From: Lineus longissimus
Lineage: Eukaryota; Nemertea; Pilidiophora; Heteronemertea; Lineidae
Length of the DNA: 60,000 nucleotides
Direction of reading: 5' to 3'
NCBI RefSeq assembly: GCF_910592395.1
Contig: NC_088313.1
Location: forward strand, 20,230,437-20,290,436
The notes under the pieces are model-generated. The model had not been told where the DNA came from, did no database searches, and saw only the letters and a program-made list of their open reading frames with translations. The translations under genes were made by a program, and so were the position numbers. Shown in pieces: positions 15,171 to 29,188 of the stretch; within the stretch, counting starts at the first letter, position 1, and each line of letters starts with the position of its first letter.

Positions 15171-15492
15171 CATGTGTAACTACGCTCGGCTACCATGTAA
15201 CTACGCTCTGCTACCATGTTACCACGCTCTGCTTCCATGTAACGCCACTCTGCTTCTATGTAACTACACTCTGCTACCATGTAACTACGCTCTGCTACCG
15301 TGTAACTACGCTCTGCTACCATGTAACACCGCTCTACTACCATGTTACCACGCTCTGCTACCATGTAACGCCGCTCTGTTACCATGTAACTACGCTCTGC
15401 TACCATGTAACTACGCTCTGCTACCATGTAACGCCGCGCGATCTGCTACCATGTTACCACGCTCTGCTACCATGTAACTACGCTCTGCTACC
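15171..15492. repeat. 21-bp minisatellite, about 15 copies
   Basis: The consensus unit is close to catgtaactacgctctgctac. Three unit variants alternate: taactacgctctg, ttaccacgctctg and taacgccgctctg. One unit near 15435 carries 4 extra bases (gcga), which shifts any reading frame. Because 21 is a multiple of three and the units lack stops in several frames, open frames arise on both strands; these are by-products of the repeat and I do not call them genes. Confidence 0.93.
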
Positions 15493-18400
15493 ACGAACTC
15501 AAGTGTCCTGGTTAAAAACGGAATTAACCCTATGACTACCGTGAAGCATATATTTTCAGGGCTTAACAGTACAGATGCTTTGATGCCTCCTTTCTTCTCC
15601 GTTTATTGTAAGACTAAAAATCGGTATATCTGCATGAAAGACGTCTTTTTTGGTGACCCTTCGAGGGACACTAGATATTTTCCGCCTTGATATCCCCCCT
15701 CTCAAGCCACAGCTCTGATACTACAGACAGTTTCCAATCCCGTTTACAACTTTTATTTTCTGAGGAAACGCTGTGTGAGGATACCTTGTGGATGCTTGGG
15801 TAGCTTTTGACAGATTGAGTGTTTTCAAAACATCTCCACGAAGTTACCGTCACGAACCGTCATAGCGAATCAAGATAGGTAATGCGATAAAGTGGGCTTC
15901 GAAATGATGAATGATCTCCTTGCGTGTGAAATGTTAGGAGAAATCTTTTAAAAATCAATCCAACTTTTCATTTTGTCTACAACATTTATCAAAGCGTTGT
16001 GGTAGTACTGCTTTATCAATCAGCCCATTAAGAAGTCGTCAATCTGGTAGAGCATGGTATTACGATAGAATATCACATGCCACTAAATGCTACGAATACA
16101 ATTCCAGATCAATGGGCATGGTCTGCTCTCAAGCATAAACCACTGAGAATCGGCTTTCCAACCTAAGATGTTTGGGTTGTCTCGCCAAAACCTTTGTGGT
16201 GAAAGAACGGCTATAGTACATGATATTTTATGATAATTAAACATTTTGCTTTGGAATTAACAGTTTCCATCCTTCAAAATGGAATGAGGCGACTTCCGCG
16301 AAATCGTTGTGCAAAACCATTAAGACAGCACCATAGGCAGTTTGAGAAAAAAGACACCAGACATCTTAATTCAATTTCACCAGAGGAGAATACATGGCTA
16401 TGCAGCGTCTATTGTCACTGGTCTCCTAAATGATTTACACTCCTCGAGGAAACGTGTAAGCTGTGGAAACACTTGATAAGCTAGCGAACCCCATTCACAG
16501 GAAGCAGGAAAGTACATGGCTCTCTCTAATTCGACAAACGTCAGGTACATTTCCCGGGGGGAAAACACAGAAAAACAGGATTAATTCACTATATTAATGA
16601 CTTTTACCTCCCTCATCAGTTAAGCATGCTACTGTGCAACTCATCAGACACCCGACTCCAATAGGGAAGCGTCTGTTTTAAGATAGAATAAGAACACCAC
16701 ACGTGTTGATTTATAAGAAGGTTGTACTAAAAGACTGGTGCTTAGGCCTAATGTAATCGCCATAAGAGTACATCTATCCCTCACCAAGAAGATATACCTC
16801 ATTGTATTCCTAACATTAGAAGCCTTAACTTAACGACCGTATCTTAAGGGATTGTCTGGCGAGAAACTATTTTTACGACACTTATTCTTTGAGAGTTTTC
16901 TCTTCGCTGTTCTTGCAGGTTTTGAATGTCACATAAAACAGCTTGAACAAGCCAGAATCAATCACAGGTAAGTTCGGGAACCAGTTTGACCTTTTCAAAA
17001 TGTCTCGATTACAAATGTTAACGATGCCGTTTCTATTCCGATTAAACCGAAAGCTGGCCTCACGAGTCCTTCTAGCAAAACAAATAATGCTTCATCAGAG
17101 GAAATTCGTTCGCATCAACGATGAAAACTTGATGACATCTTTTATTCCATCCCCGTCGCCTGATTGTCAATTCAATCACGTAGAGTTATACCAATGTTTA
17201 AAACGACTGTGAAACCTAATAATCTTTCGCATCGAACCATCTAATGTTTTGCAACATGCCGTGTTTTGCCAACGATCTGGTAGAAATGTCTGAAAACAGT
17301 CCAACAATCCAACTTAACCCGTAAGCTAGCTGTTGTAAACCTGCGTTCACTAGGCAGGAACTCCCTAAGGTAAACGATCCCGCCATCAATCCACTAACAT
17401 GATGGTTGGTCATTGGATAAGATCACGGGATATTGGCATTCCATGTCCCGGCCACGTGATATCATCGCGATATATCACCAGGGTATTGTTGATCGGCAAA
17501 GAGTGGCCCCACAATTGCCGGGAACGATCATTGACCGGTTTTGCTCTTTCATTATTCCGGTATTTCGCCAAAATCGGATGAACCTGCGGCATTGTCCACG
17601 ACCACAGGGCACCTTGATGTAACTTGACCTGCGATTCGGGCGTAATACACGGCAATAACTTGAACAGCCTATTGGTCAATCAAAGATCATTCAGCCTGAC
17701 TGATCTCGAGTATCGATCGAAACCTCTTCCTTCAGCAGGTGAGAAGGCAAGTGGGTGCTTCATCATGTTCACTCTCACGGTCAATATGACAAGGTGATAG
17801 CAGCCGAGTGGCGGTAATCACATTCTGTCAACTCTCCTACTCTCGTCCTTGGATAAATTGGTTGTGGTTTGAAGGTATAACAACATATAGTAATCAGCAC
17901 AGCACGTAAGTGATATCAGAAATCCATAGGCGCTCACCTGAATCTGTCCATGGTGACATTGACAAACTAAAGGGCGTTTTCACGGTGCAGGTGCGTACAA
18001 AAATTCGAATTACACCTTATGTAAAGGTATCGATATTTGCTTGGTAAGCTACTGGTTTTTGTCGTAGCAAGACTCCGTCAGGAGTTCTCTGTCTTCAAGT
18101 GTACTTTGTTTTATAGAGCCATGACGTCAGTAGCGCAGAGAAGCAGTATTTGCTCCGCGGACATTCTATCCAAGGACATTTCAGAACTTCTACACCTTCA
18201 TCAAAAAGTTCGGTTCTACGAACACTATTTAATTCAACATTCGAATCAGTAGTTGTTGTTGCCGATACAAGCAACACTAATGACCTATACCATCCAACCC
18301 TTGTTTACTCCTATATTTGAACGATGGCAATTTTACGGTTTATTTTCGAATCGATCGTCAGGTGCGACGTGCCAGAAATTACAATAATGGTAAATTCTTC

Positions 18401-21400
18401 AAGCATGATTTTCTATTCAAGTCGACTGAATTTCAACTAAACGACATGTGAATCCTTCCAAGTGGATACATGACCAAAATCACATGATTCGGGTGACGTG
18501 ATTTTAATCGTTATCGTGGTGGTTTGATTAGGCTTTGCTATTATAAAGTAAATGTGTCAAAGAAATATGAAATCATGAGAATCGCTTAACAAAAAATCTA
18601 TTGGAGGGAGGGCGAATTTTCCGGTGATATGAAGTCGGTGGAGAATAAAGACACGCGATTCATTGACAACAAGTCTGATTATTTCATCAAATTACAGCTA
18701 AACTTCCATTTTGCGTTGGCCAAATAAGTAACCATACTCCAAAGGCTCTTATAAGAACCAGACAGTCGGGCCATCCTGCAAAGGCGCGGAAACCTATACA
18801 AGCGACGTTATCTTGGTCATGCTTGAACCTTGTCAAGATAATTACTCCAAGCTTGAACAGAGCAGCCCAGCCGTATCAACAACCCAAACACGCCAATCAA
18901 GCAACCTTGATTCTTTAGATCAGTTCAAGTCACGCCACTCTCGCCAGCCTCAGCCATGATGGCCGCCTATTGAATTGCTGATATGTGTTCACTTCACCCT
19001 AATGAAACAATATTGAAATAACCTTCTTGGTGTTTATTCTTCAGCGGCGGCATCGCAGTCCCTAAAGTAGATTGGATTGTGCGGTGGCCTTTGATTTGAT
19101 ATGATCATGAACGTACATGTATAACCGCCATGTGCACGTCCATGGAAAGACTCATTCTCCGCTAAGAATGAAAGGTATCATGGCAAGGCCGCAGAAGTGG
19201 ACGAAAGTCTAACGAGGAATTGTGGTTATTTAAAATTCTGGCACGTCGTACCTGACGATCGATTCGAAAGAAAACCTCTACGAAATTGTCTCGTTTAAAT
19301 AAAGGTAATCATGGGTACGTGAGGACAGGGAAAATCATTACCGCTACTTGTATCAGCAGCATCAACAGCTGATAAGAATGTCTGCTAAGAGGAGAAGTGT
19401 CTTGTATGCCGATACGTTTCGCGAGTGTTTAGTGAAAGTGTTTCCCCTACAACAGCTCTGGCCTCGAATGGTTGAGTTAGTGGTCGCATTATTCCGCGAA
19501 TAGGGGAGTGAACAATCATTGAAAGAGCACTGAAATGTTTTAAACAGTCTTGACAGATATTACACAGGGCCAGCACTTATAAAGTTTACAGAGCTCTTCT
19601 CTAGAGGCCACTGCAGATTCTGGCCCGAAAGCGTGCACAAACAATGGTATAGAGTGTACTCAAAAGTAGCTGACAATATCAAGCAGCCCTCCACGACCAC
19701 TACGCTCCGCAAAAGGCTACGAATCCCGAGATTGAGACGTTCACGGCTCAGTGTGGGTCATTCTGACATGTCCATCAACGATTTCCCTTCCTTTCCGCTT
19801 TGCACCCTTCCAATACGAGGTGACCAATCAAACTGACCGTGAAATTAAACTTCATCAGTAACAGTCAAATGCCACTTGTAGGCATGAGTTATTTCTGCCG
19901 TGTGATTGAGACATGGTGTTGTCCCATCGGAGCGTTCAGGCAATTTCTTAGCGCAGATCGGCATCAAATTGGACATGACGGGACAAGTTGTTGACTACAG
20001 TTCTAGCGATCACTGTGTCGATGAAATGGAAAGCAACTGTGTTTGCGGTGAGCCTCTGATCATTCGGTGACCTCTTTCTGTGCGATATCATTTGGCCGAC
20101 GAAACAGAAACCTTCTGCTCAATCCCCTGCACCGAAATTGATGTAGAACTTAATCGGGATGATTGAATCTTACCAATCATTCTCCGGAAATTGTACCCAA
20201 GGCCCCATGAAAACAAAAGATTACTGTCTTGACCATTTTCTCAGCTAAAAGAAGGAAATACAATTGACGAAATGCCGCCATCAATATCATCCTCATTCCC
20301 TGCTGGGGAGTGTTGTTTCGTATTAGATGGGAAATAAATGACGTACACCTGCTGCGGGATTAGACGCAAAATAACCAGTCTCCTAATGCTTTTGTTCCCG
20401 ACGGCTAACTTGACTTAGTCGTTATACAAGCCACCCTTGTTCATCCTCCCGGCCTTTTTTAGCCAAAAACAGCCAATTATCTTCGTCTGCGGAGAATGGC
20501 ATGGAAATTTCGTATTCTCGCTGAGCATTTATTCGACCCGAGGTTATCAATTGTTAATGGATGGAATCCGAGGACACTAATTGGGTATTCAGCGGAGGGA
20601 TACTTTGTCGAATGGGAGTAGCATTTGTGCCATTCGTCTTGGGAGTAGGAGCGTAGGCTTTGATTTCCCTCCAACCACAGTAGGCATGATCAGATCATCA
20701 AACCTCGTCTGTATCATTACGTCAGATCTATAGCAAAAGAACAGTCATCAAAGATGGCCGAAGGTAATTTCAACCAAGAGCCAATTGCAATAGGCAGATA
20801 TGATGATATGCCGTCGGCACGAATCCGCTCAAAGGTAATAACGGAGGAAGCCAGGTCGTGGGTATGCGACGACAAGTGGTCATTGAGTGAAGCCAGGTCA
20901 ATTTAAATGACCATTCAAGTGTGCAGTAAAGATAATGCATTTTGGTTCATGTTTGATTTGAAATGACTGGGCGACAGATTTTGAAAATTAGAATCAAACA
21001 GGCTGAAAATTAGCAAGTTGATTTACCTCAAGGCCTGGTTTGAAATAACTTTGTACTTTCTGGGCGTTGCTAGAAGTGGAAGCTTTACATTGTCGCGAAG
21101 ATTGTGTATCTTTTATACGGTCTATACAATGCAAACAGTAGATCCCTAAGCTATTCCCAAATGTTATACACAATGAGATTAATGAACTATGTAAAGCTTA
21201 CGTCAAAGAACGAAAAGTAAAAGGAAACTAACTGTGTTTATACATCAAGACCTTTCATCATGTTCACCATTTTTCACTGGCCCATTTTTAACATCTTCAG
21301 TTATGTCGGTGTGATATATTATCCGATATTGCCACTGGGCTCCAATGTCGATTCATCAGAACCTTTTTTCTTTGAAAAAGAATAACCCAATGATTATTAG

Positions 21401-24400
21401 ACATGTTAGAAGCCCAGAACATTATTAAATTACCCAAGTTTTATATTCCATTCTCATAAAATATAAAACAGTTTTTGGTTTCTTCAGTGTATCCAGGCAC
21501 GCAACAGCTTTCAACCTGGTTGGCGTCGCTATACGCTAAGTGCCTCGCGACAAGTGTGGCATGACAAAATGCTTGCGAAAAACCACGATAATTCCCAGTC
21601 TTAAAGATTCTACACCATTGAAGAAAACGAATGACTTCCGCTGTAAAACCCATTCTGCATTCGATCATGTGCACATCAAGATTACATTTCAGAGATAATT
21701 GATAAAAAATAGTGCTTCATCGATCTAAAACCGCTTTATGAACTTCTACGAAATGGACAAAAGTGTCGGTGGGATGTCGTCATGCTCCCTCGACAACCTG
21801 GTGTCGTTCTGCTTTTGTCTGTCCAAACTGAAACAATAGGAGCACCATCGAACAAATACATGTATGTCCGAGATATCTAGCGGGGCTTGATGAAACCAGA
21901 GGATAAATCGAATGTCATTCTATTCTCCGTTAAACCACATCTACTGTATGGCCCAGTCGCATAATTTGATAAGCGTTGAATTGCTAGCGAATAGCGACTT
22001 CTTTATCAAATTCTAATTAAGATGACTTCCTGTCTCGACGACAATCGACATGTACTTTATCAATACGGAGCGCAATCATTCAATTGATTCGTTAACCTGA
22101 ATCTTTAATTGGTAATATGAATGCTATTCACCGGGATATCTAATGACATACCAGCTCAATTGGTATAAATTGATGAGGCAACAATTGAAGAGGCGGCCAA
22201 TATAAACTACTCCATCTCAGACTGCATTCGCTAGTGTAGAAATCAGTAGAAAAGTCACCATTTGACTATTTGCTATGCAACTGAGGGTCTTTTATAAATT
22301 TGCCTAACTAAATAATTTACGTGAAATATTTCAAGATAGCATTTCAAAACTTTTTGTCTCTCTAGCCATGAATTTTATTTCGCCTCTGAATAAGCACACT
22401 CTCCAGGCTATTGTATGGCGTTCCAGACACGTACTTAAGCTGCCGCCACGTGAGCTTTATAATTCTACCGAGCCGTATTTCCCGATAGAAATAGAATATC
22501 ATGAAAAACGGTCAAACCCCGTTAGTTTAAGTCGTCGTTTCCATCATCTAAATCATGCATGGTTTAAAGTGCATTGTCATTGTTTCAGCTTATCGTTAGA
22601 CGCATTAGTGAAGTTAAACATTTGGAGGCAAACTTTGATCTGAATTTAAAATCGTCTGAAATGTTTTCAGTGCCGATGAGTGTTTGTTTACAATTAATAA
22701 TCCACTCGACACCAATATTTCTGAAGAACATTAGATTCAAAGGTGAAATTGGAATTTGAACGTTGAAATGGAATTGAGATGGGTTTCTATTAATACGTTT
22801 AACATTTCTGTTGATGTGTTGGTATCGCGTGTTTGGCTCGTTTCTAATCAACCCGAGATTGCAAACCATGATCTAAATGAGAGTAGTGGCCTCCAAAGAA
22901 TAATCTAAGGGGCGGCCATTGAAACCTACCCTCCCGTCAGGCAGACTTTGCGTAGAAACCAAGAACTCAAGGAGTGCACACTTTGCTTGAACTTGACCAT
23001 TTCAGCTCAGTTAAGAGATACTGACCGGACCTCGTATGATCATAGACCTCCGATCACAAGTCGGTCACTCTTCCAGTTTTCCATCGAGCTCCCCATGTTG
23101 TTACTCTACTGGCAAGCAAGCATCGCCTTTCGAAGTAAGAAACATTACAAACGAGCACAAAGGTATGAGAATACCAATCATTGTGATGAACAATACCAAT
23201 ATCTCTCACTTCCGTTGCGATCAAAGCTATGCCGAGTATCAGACTGTTTTAGATTCAGAGTTTCATCAAATCAATGCTTTCGGCTATCACTGGATAACTA
23301 TTGTACCTCATCAAAAAGATGCTCAGTCGGGGAACTTTGAAGACTAGACAAGGCTTCGGGCGTGATATCAATTACATGTAGCTGTTCTGAAACAAATGTG
23401 ACAGATTAATTGCGCTTGGTAATGATATCTAGACCACATATCTGTTGGCTAAAATTGTCATTCTCTCAAATTTTGCATTTTTCTGATCAAGTCGGAGATG
23501 TTACGAGCTTCATGTTCTTTCTTTTTGGACAGTTGCTTGGATCTTGTCTACGGATAGATGGCAAGTATAGATACTTTTTGATGGTAAAGAAATGGTTCGT
23601 TTTATGAAACGTGATGATCGAACTGGCTTGTATTATTGGCCTCGTACTAGAATGTTGTTTGATGGACTTGTAACTGCTTGTGTCAAGTTTTATTTCCTCT
23701 CGGCAAATTTTGCAAATTGACAGGGATTCCTGGAATAGTGTACCTTCATTTGTTTAGTCCTAACAGAAGTATTAATTCACTGGTGAAGAAGAAATCGATG
23801 TGGACATGATTTCGCCATAGTTAACCAGTCGCCATTGGCAATACTAACGAGCCCTTGACATTACTCAAACAATTATTCGGAGCAGATATATACCCAGAGG
23901 GTATGACCATGAGAATGCGTTATCAACCCCAAGTGCCAGGCAGCCAAAGGAATGCTGTGCAACCACGAGGCATGCTGGTGATTTGATGAAGATACTCGCT
24001 CTCAGTGGCTCCTGGTGGTAGGGTCCTTTAGCAGACAAGAGACAGCTTCGATAGTTTCATGACATGACAACTGAGACGTGGGATGGAACAAGCACATACG
24101 CTATTGACAGGCCATTTAGCCGAGAAGGATGCGTTTCACATTTTGTCAAACTTTGGGGCTTTTGGGAATGATCTGCGAAACCGAATATTCTTGGGTTTTC
24201 TTCTCAGCGAAACTCAATGATGTATTGAGAAAGTCAGATGGTTCGAAAATCAAGCTGGCATCGATACGAACGTGATTCATTCGACTTTCTCCGTCTGTGA
24301 CTGACAGTCAAATCTTTGATTCGCATCCAACACCAGCCACATTTAAAATAAGGCAGAGGTTCGTGAGAATGGTGATAGATTGTTGACGGAAAACTCAATG

Positions 24401-25676
24401 CCGTGTTATGTTTTTTTGGTATCAACCAACATATGGGATCGTCTCCACGATACGTATTGATCTTCTCATAAAATGCCATCCGAGCATGACTGATATACTT
24501 CATGTGAATCTGTACTCGAAGCAGTGCGACTTTGGTATGCAGCCCGTCGCCTGTTCACGCATGCATAAGTGTCTTAAGTAGCATGCAGTATGCAACAGGC
24601 TATTAAGTGCATACCAAATGTGATTTACAACCAACTAATGAATTAATGAAATCAGGAGTATAGGTTTTCCAACAGAGTTTCGCGGAGATTGCGCTCTGAT
24701 ATGCAGGGACACGATAGAGCCAACCGCCAATCAAATGCAGCGAGGAAATTCGATTATTGGAGGAAAAATTGACCCGGCAAGGGAATACGATGATGAGGTT
24801 TATGATTGGGAGTTCATTCCCATCTCGGATTGATTAACAGTGAGGTCTGAGGGCAGTAAGCCGTGTTCCGTCGGAACCAGAATCATAAAATGTTGGTCAA
24901 TTATTGTCTTGCCATGATCTTTATCATCCAGAGTGTCCGCGAGTGAGCAACTAATTGCATTGTACGAAACACTGGTCCCGAGGATTTTACTCTGAGATGC
25001 CGAGAAAGAAAAGAAAGAATGAAGTTGTAATGAAGTATTGAGACCGTGGCTAGGCAATAATATCCTTTCCCAATTCCAATATCTCATCCAGCTGCGATAA
25101 GTAATCAAATGGAAGAAGAGAAAGGTGTTATTCCGACCGCGACAAATTCCAGATTCTTAACCTTTGCGTCTCAGTTAACGTCAAAGCAATGCCCGACCAC
25201 CAAACCCTATACGAACATGGATGAACGTCATCTTACCTAATTCAGTGTGCATCAGTACTTCGTGACAAAGCCACTCAATGCAGCCGTGAAACTAACAAGG
25301 AATGTCTTCTAAAGACGTTGTTAGCTTCAGTATCCTTTATTCCATTGTTACTGATGCAGTAGCCGAAGACACATTCTCAAATGCAGCCAATTCAAAGACT
25401 GGTTATTGTAAATGTATTCAAACATGACCTTTAAAGTTAAGAACATCAAAGAATCCATGAAATTTATATCACTATTCACATTCTGTGAAATCGCCATACT
25501 TATTTTTTCATTCGATAATGGTGGTGCTTTCATGAAATTTACCAGCGAATGCGGTATCATCATGTTAGTTTATTAGGCAACTTTGCCAGCTCTCACCGGC
25601 ACGGCGCGGCGGATTCGTATGGCGGTGTCAAGTAAAAGCGCGCATACATCTGTAGGATTTCGAAGGTCACAACTTC
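15493..25676. other. Intergenic DNA without a recognisable gene
   Basis: Nothing I can support as a gene. The longest open frames (for example 22948-23340 and 23036-23347 on +, 24800-25108 on -) overlap one another or lack recognisable motifs and convincing splice partners. The sequence is AT-rich with no strong tandem structure. Confidence 0.55.
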
Positions 25677-26736
25677 AATGAAATGGCCAGGGCCATTGTG
25701 CTCACCTCATGTGGAGGAAAGATGGATAAAGAGCATGGTATTGTGTCATGTAGTGTTAGGTTTGATGTAGGTCCAAGCAATTACAATTTCCCCAAAATGG
25801 CTAATTTACAGTACATTCGACCTCTGTGACCTTGAAAAGTAGGTCAAATCAAAGAAGACCCGGGTGACACATTGAATGGTTGTTAGAATTAGATGTACCT
25901 ATGATATAAAATTGGTGCCAATCGGGCAAGTCATTACTAGGAATAATGGCATTTTGAAGAATTTAGGATTTGGCCCCCTCCCGGGAGGCCAAACGGCAAA
26001 TCAGATTGCACCAAACTTCGGTACCTGAGATCACCTGAGATCACCTGACCAAGGGGTACATGTGTACTTAATTTGTGATCAATAGTCATTGCAGTTAAGA
26101 AACGTGCCATCGTTACGGCCTGACGGCGAATTTACGCCATTTGACCTCTGTGACCTTGACAAGAAGGTCAAATTAAAAACCTGTGTGACATATACTGTAT
26201 GGTGGTTAGATGTACCCATGATATCAAATTGGTGGCAATCGGGCAAGAAGTTAAGGAATAATCACATTTTTAAGGTTTTTGGATTTTGCCCCCTGGTGGT
26301 CAAGTGGTGAATCATATTGGACCAAACTTCGGTCCCTGAGATCACCTGACTCAGGGGTAAATGTGTACCAAATTTGGTATCAATAGTCATTGCAGTTTAG
26401 AAACGTGCCATTGTTACATCCTAACGGCCAATTTACACCATTTGACCTCTGTGACCTTGAAAAGGAGGTCAAATCAAAAACCCGGAGGATATATGATGCA
26501 CCTTTGCTAGAAGTACCTACCATATTTTTTTCAAAATTTCCCGACTACTATTAAGGGAGATATTGCATATTTTCACTTTTAACGTTTGGCCCCCTGGTGG
26601 CCAAACCATGAAACGAATTGGACCGAAACTTGGTCTCCAAGGTGTCATTACATAAGGGTACATGTGTACCAAGTTTCAACTCAATAGCTCTAACAGTTAC
26701 GAAACGTGCCCTGCTAACGGACGACGGACGACGACG

Positions 26737-26801
<65 letters not shown>

Positions 26802-26858
26802 ACGACGGACGCCACGGTATGGGATAAGCTCACCTCTGCTAAGAGGTGAGCTAAAAAG
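25677..26858 (+). mobile_element. 1.18-kb interspersed repeat, copy 1 (pearl/Helitron-like, non-autonomous)
   Basis: It matches 39995-41161 almost base for base, in the same orientation. Internal layout: a lead of about 130 bp, three diverged units of roughly 300 bp (starting near 25804, 26130 and 26432), each opening with a gacctctgtgaccttga word and holding the phrase tcaatagtcattgcagtt or a variant, then a GAC-type microsatellite, then a perfect 11-bp-stem hairpin (agctcacctct, loop gcta, agaggtgagct) followed at once by aaaa. The flanks of the two copies show no target-site duplication. Tandem core units, a microsatellite, a terminal hairpin next to a CTAA word and no duplication recall the pearl/HINE elements of bivalves, which are related to Helitrons. 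That family assignment is inference; the repeat itself is seen directly. It encodes nothing. Confidence 0.8.
26718..26812. repeat. GAC trinucleotide microsatellite in repeat copy 1
   Basis: A nearly pure run of gac units, edged by gacg-type variants (ggacgacggacg), lies just before the terminal hairpin of the interspersed repeat. It differs in length from the copy at 41027-41112, as expected for a slippage-prone tract. It produces artefactual poly-Asp, poly-Arg and poly-Thr frames. Confidence 0.95.
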
Positions 26859-29188
26859 GATATTCACCATGAGAAATTGTTTGGGGGAAAGTTATATTGG
26901 TCGCTTATTCCAACTCAATTCCAACACAATTTCAAAGAGCTCCCCATTATATTCTGTCATTGTTATATATATCATTGACAGCAACAGGTCGGTACTTTGC
27001 TATCAGGTGGTGTTTCAGTATGATAGAAGTCAGGACTATCAGCTCCGCCAAAATGATATCGGAAATATCTATAACAGCTGTACAGTCCTCAACAAACTTA
27101 GCCTGTTTCAATCTCTGATGTACTATATGTCAAGAGCAGCGGATTTAGAAATAGAAAATGATCAAATTCTCAAGAAGTTCATATCCTTTGAGAAGCAGTT
27201 TTGATTCGCAAAGAGTACGCGTCCTTTGTGCTACCACAAAAGTACAAGACCTTCTATTACGAACAAAGCATTACGAAAGAGAAATGTTCTCCTTTAGATG
27301 ATTAATACAAAAACGAAACAAATCAAAATTGCCAGACTTGCCTTTGTAAGTATATGTACTCGTAAGTTTCATTTTCACTTCAAATGAATCCTTAACAATC
27401 CTCTATACTTACTATGTTCAATATCTTAAACTTTTCCATTAAGGCGATCTTTTGCCTCAAAGCAAGATGGCCCGATGGCGTGGATTCAATTTTACGAGCA
27501 AAAGAAGGAAATGAGGTTGTGGGCTCAACAGATTTAGAATTGCAAAGAGACACAAGGCACATCACTGCATATGGTCGTTCATCTGCGATAATTAGCTATT
27601 CAAGCCACAGGGAGCCCAGACGGTGAAATCCAGTTTGAGACCAATTAAGTTAAGAACACGCTGTTGGTCTTATTCCTCAAAGATGCTGTACGCAAACTGA
27701 TGTTACCTTAAATGCCTCAAAGTTTCATTATATCTTTTTCACGAATACTTCGACCATTACTACCAGCTCTCCCGGAGTTAATACTCATTAAAATCACTGT
27801 AATGGGATATAATCAATAGCTTTACGGACTCTTACATATTTATTTCATATATCAAATATAGTTTACCAGACTTCGATCAGTGTGACACTCTTCCCCTGGG
27901 GGACGTCCGCGCGGAAACAATATAGAGTGACTAAAAGCATTTGTAAATCCGCCTAATGGTTTCTCAATGGTATTTCTGTTAAAACATGTACGTCGTTTCA
28001 GCAATTGGAGGGATCGACTATCAGGCAAGATAACCTGCATACCCTTTATTACCGTCAATCTTTGAAGGCGATCTGAAGAAACATATCGGAACTTTGACTT
28101 CTTATTTACACGTTCCCGTAGCAAGAAGGTCTGGTGGAGATCTGCGTGTAAGATATCGGACATCTTTTATCTTTTAGCCACAATCGTGATAGCTAGGCTT
28201 GCCTATCAACGACACCCGGAAGGCATTGGTTTCAGAGTAGAGCAAGTAGCAGACCTTGGGATAAACAATCATCCAATGAAGGCGCGTTAGGTTCAGCAGT
28301 GGTCTTTGTACTTCTACACCCTAAACATGAGAGTGTTTTAAGTTGTTCTATCGTCCGCGCGGCCAGGAATCGGTAAAATGTCCAAAAAAGAAGCTCGGAA
28401 TGTCATGTTTTCTATACACCTTTAAGCTATTGATATTGGGTTTATAAACTGTCCTTTGAGAAGGATAGCATTCTAAGCAACCGAACCCCAACATGCCCAA
28501 GAATGTGGGTATCGTGTTCTCTGATACTACTCATTCGCCTTGTCGAGTTTTTCTGTTTTTTGCGCAGCGATATCTACTCACCTGATCCGCTTTGCATCCC
28601 ACTGGTCATACCCGAACCGATGCTTAAAACACTCGACATGAGTAGACTTATTTACGAATTACTCCAGCAAGGAAACAAGACACATATCTTAGCAACCAGA
28701 AACAACCATCAGTACGATATATGTATCCGTAAAACACAGCGACCTTTCTGAAAAGCTGAGCTTTGAGAAAAATAAACCCTTTTTTATGATGGCATTTTTT
28801 GTGACGAGTTCAGAAACCGTTGTAGTTATTATTTTGGTGTGGACAGTGCTTTGATGAGAGGGAACAGATCGTGAGTGGAAGAAAAAAACAGACTTACATT
28901 GTCAATTCCGATACATTTTCATGGGTCACTATACGCTTGGGAACAGGTTGATAAACCACCCCTACCCATAGGCACTAATGTTGTCTTCTTAATATCTTTC
29001 AGAATAACCGAGGACTCCCAAGAAAGAAAAGACCAGCATGACAACAAGCTTTTAACGGTTGGAACGGACTGAATCAACTGAAAGTAGCCAAAACCTATTG
29101 TCGGACAGCGATTTCTGGATATACACCGATGCTCAACTGCTGGAAGTGATGACTCGTTTAGTTTGTGATTGTTGATGTCAGACTGCTC
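26859..29188. other. DNA upstream of the GPCR gene
   Basis: No gene is supported. The GPCR promoter and any 5' untranslated exon should lie here or further upstream, but I see no clear TATA box, initiator or splice donor that I would defend. Open frames (for example 27852-28163 on -) have no recognisable content. Confidence 0.5.

Noticed and set aside
15137-15535. 132-codon frame of heptapeptide repeats, with companions in other frames and on the minus strand
   Set aside because: Direct by-product of the 21-bp minisatellite; one unit has a 4-base insertion and no start context or flanking exon is convincing.
17399-17680. Open frames on both strands near 17.5 kb
   Set aside because: No recognisable motif on either strand; mutual shadows in a locally GC-richer patch.
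22948-23347. Two overlapping + strand frames of 130 and 103 codons
   Set aside because: Neither shows a recognisable domain, and they overlap each other in different frames; no clear acceptor and donor pair. An unrecognised exon remains possible.
24800-25108. 102-codon minus-strand frame
   Set aside because: No domain, signal peptide or splice partner found.
26662-27204. 180-codon open frame with a poly-Asp run
   Set aside because: It runs through the GAC microsatellite and the end of the interspersed repeat into unrelated DNA; no domain or splice support.
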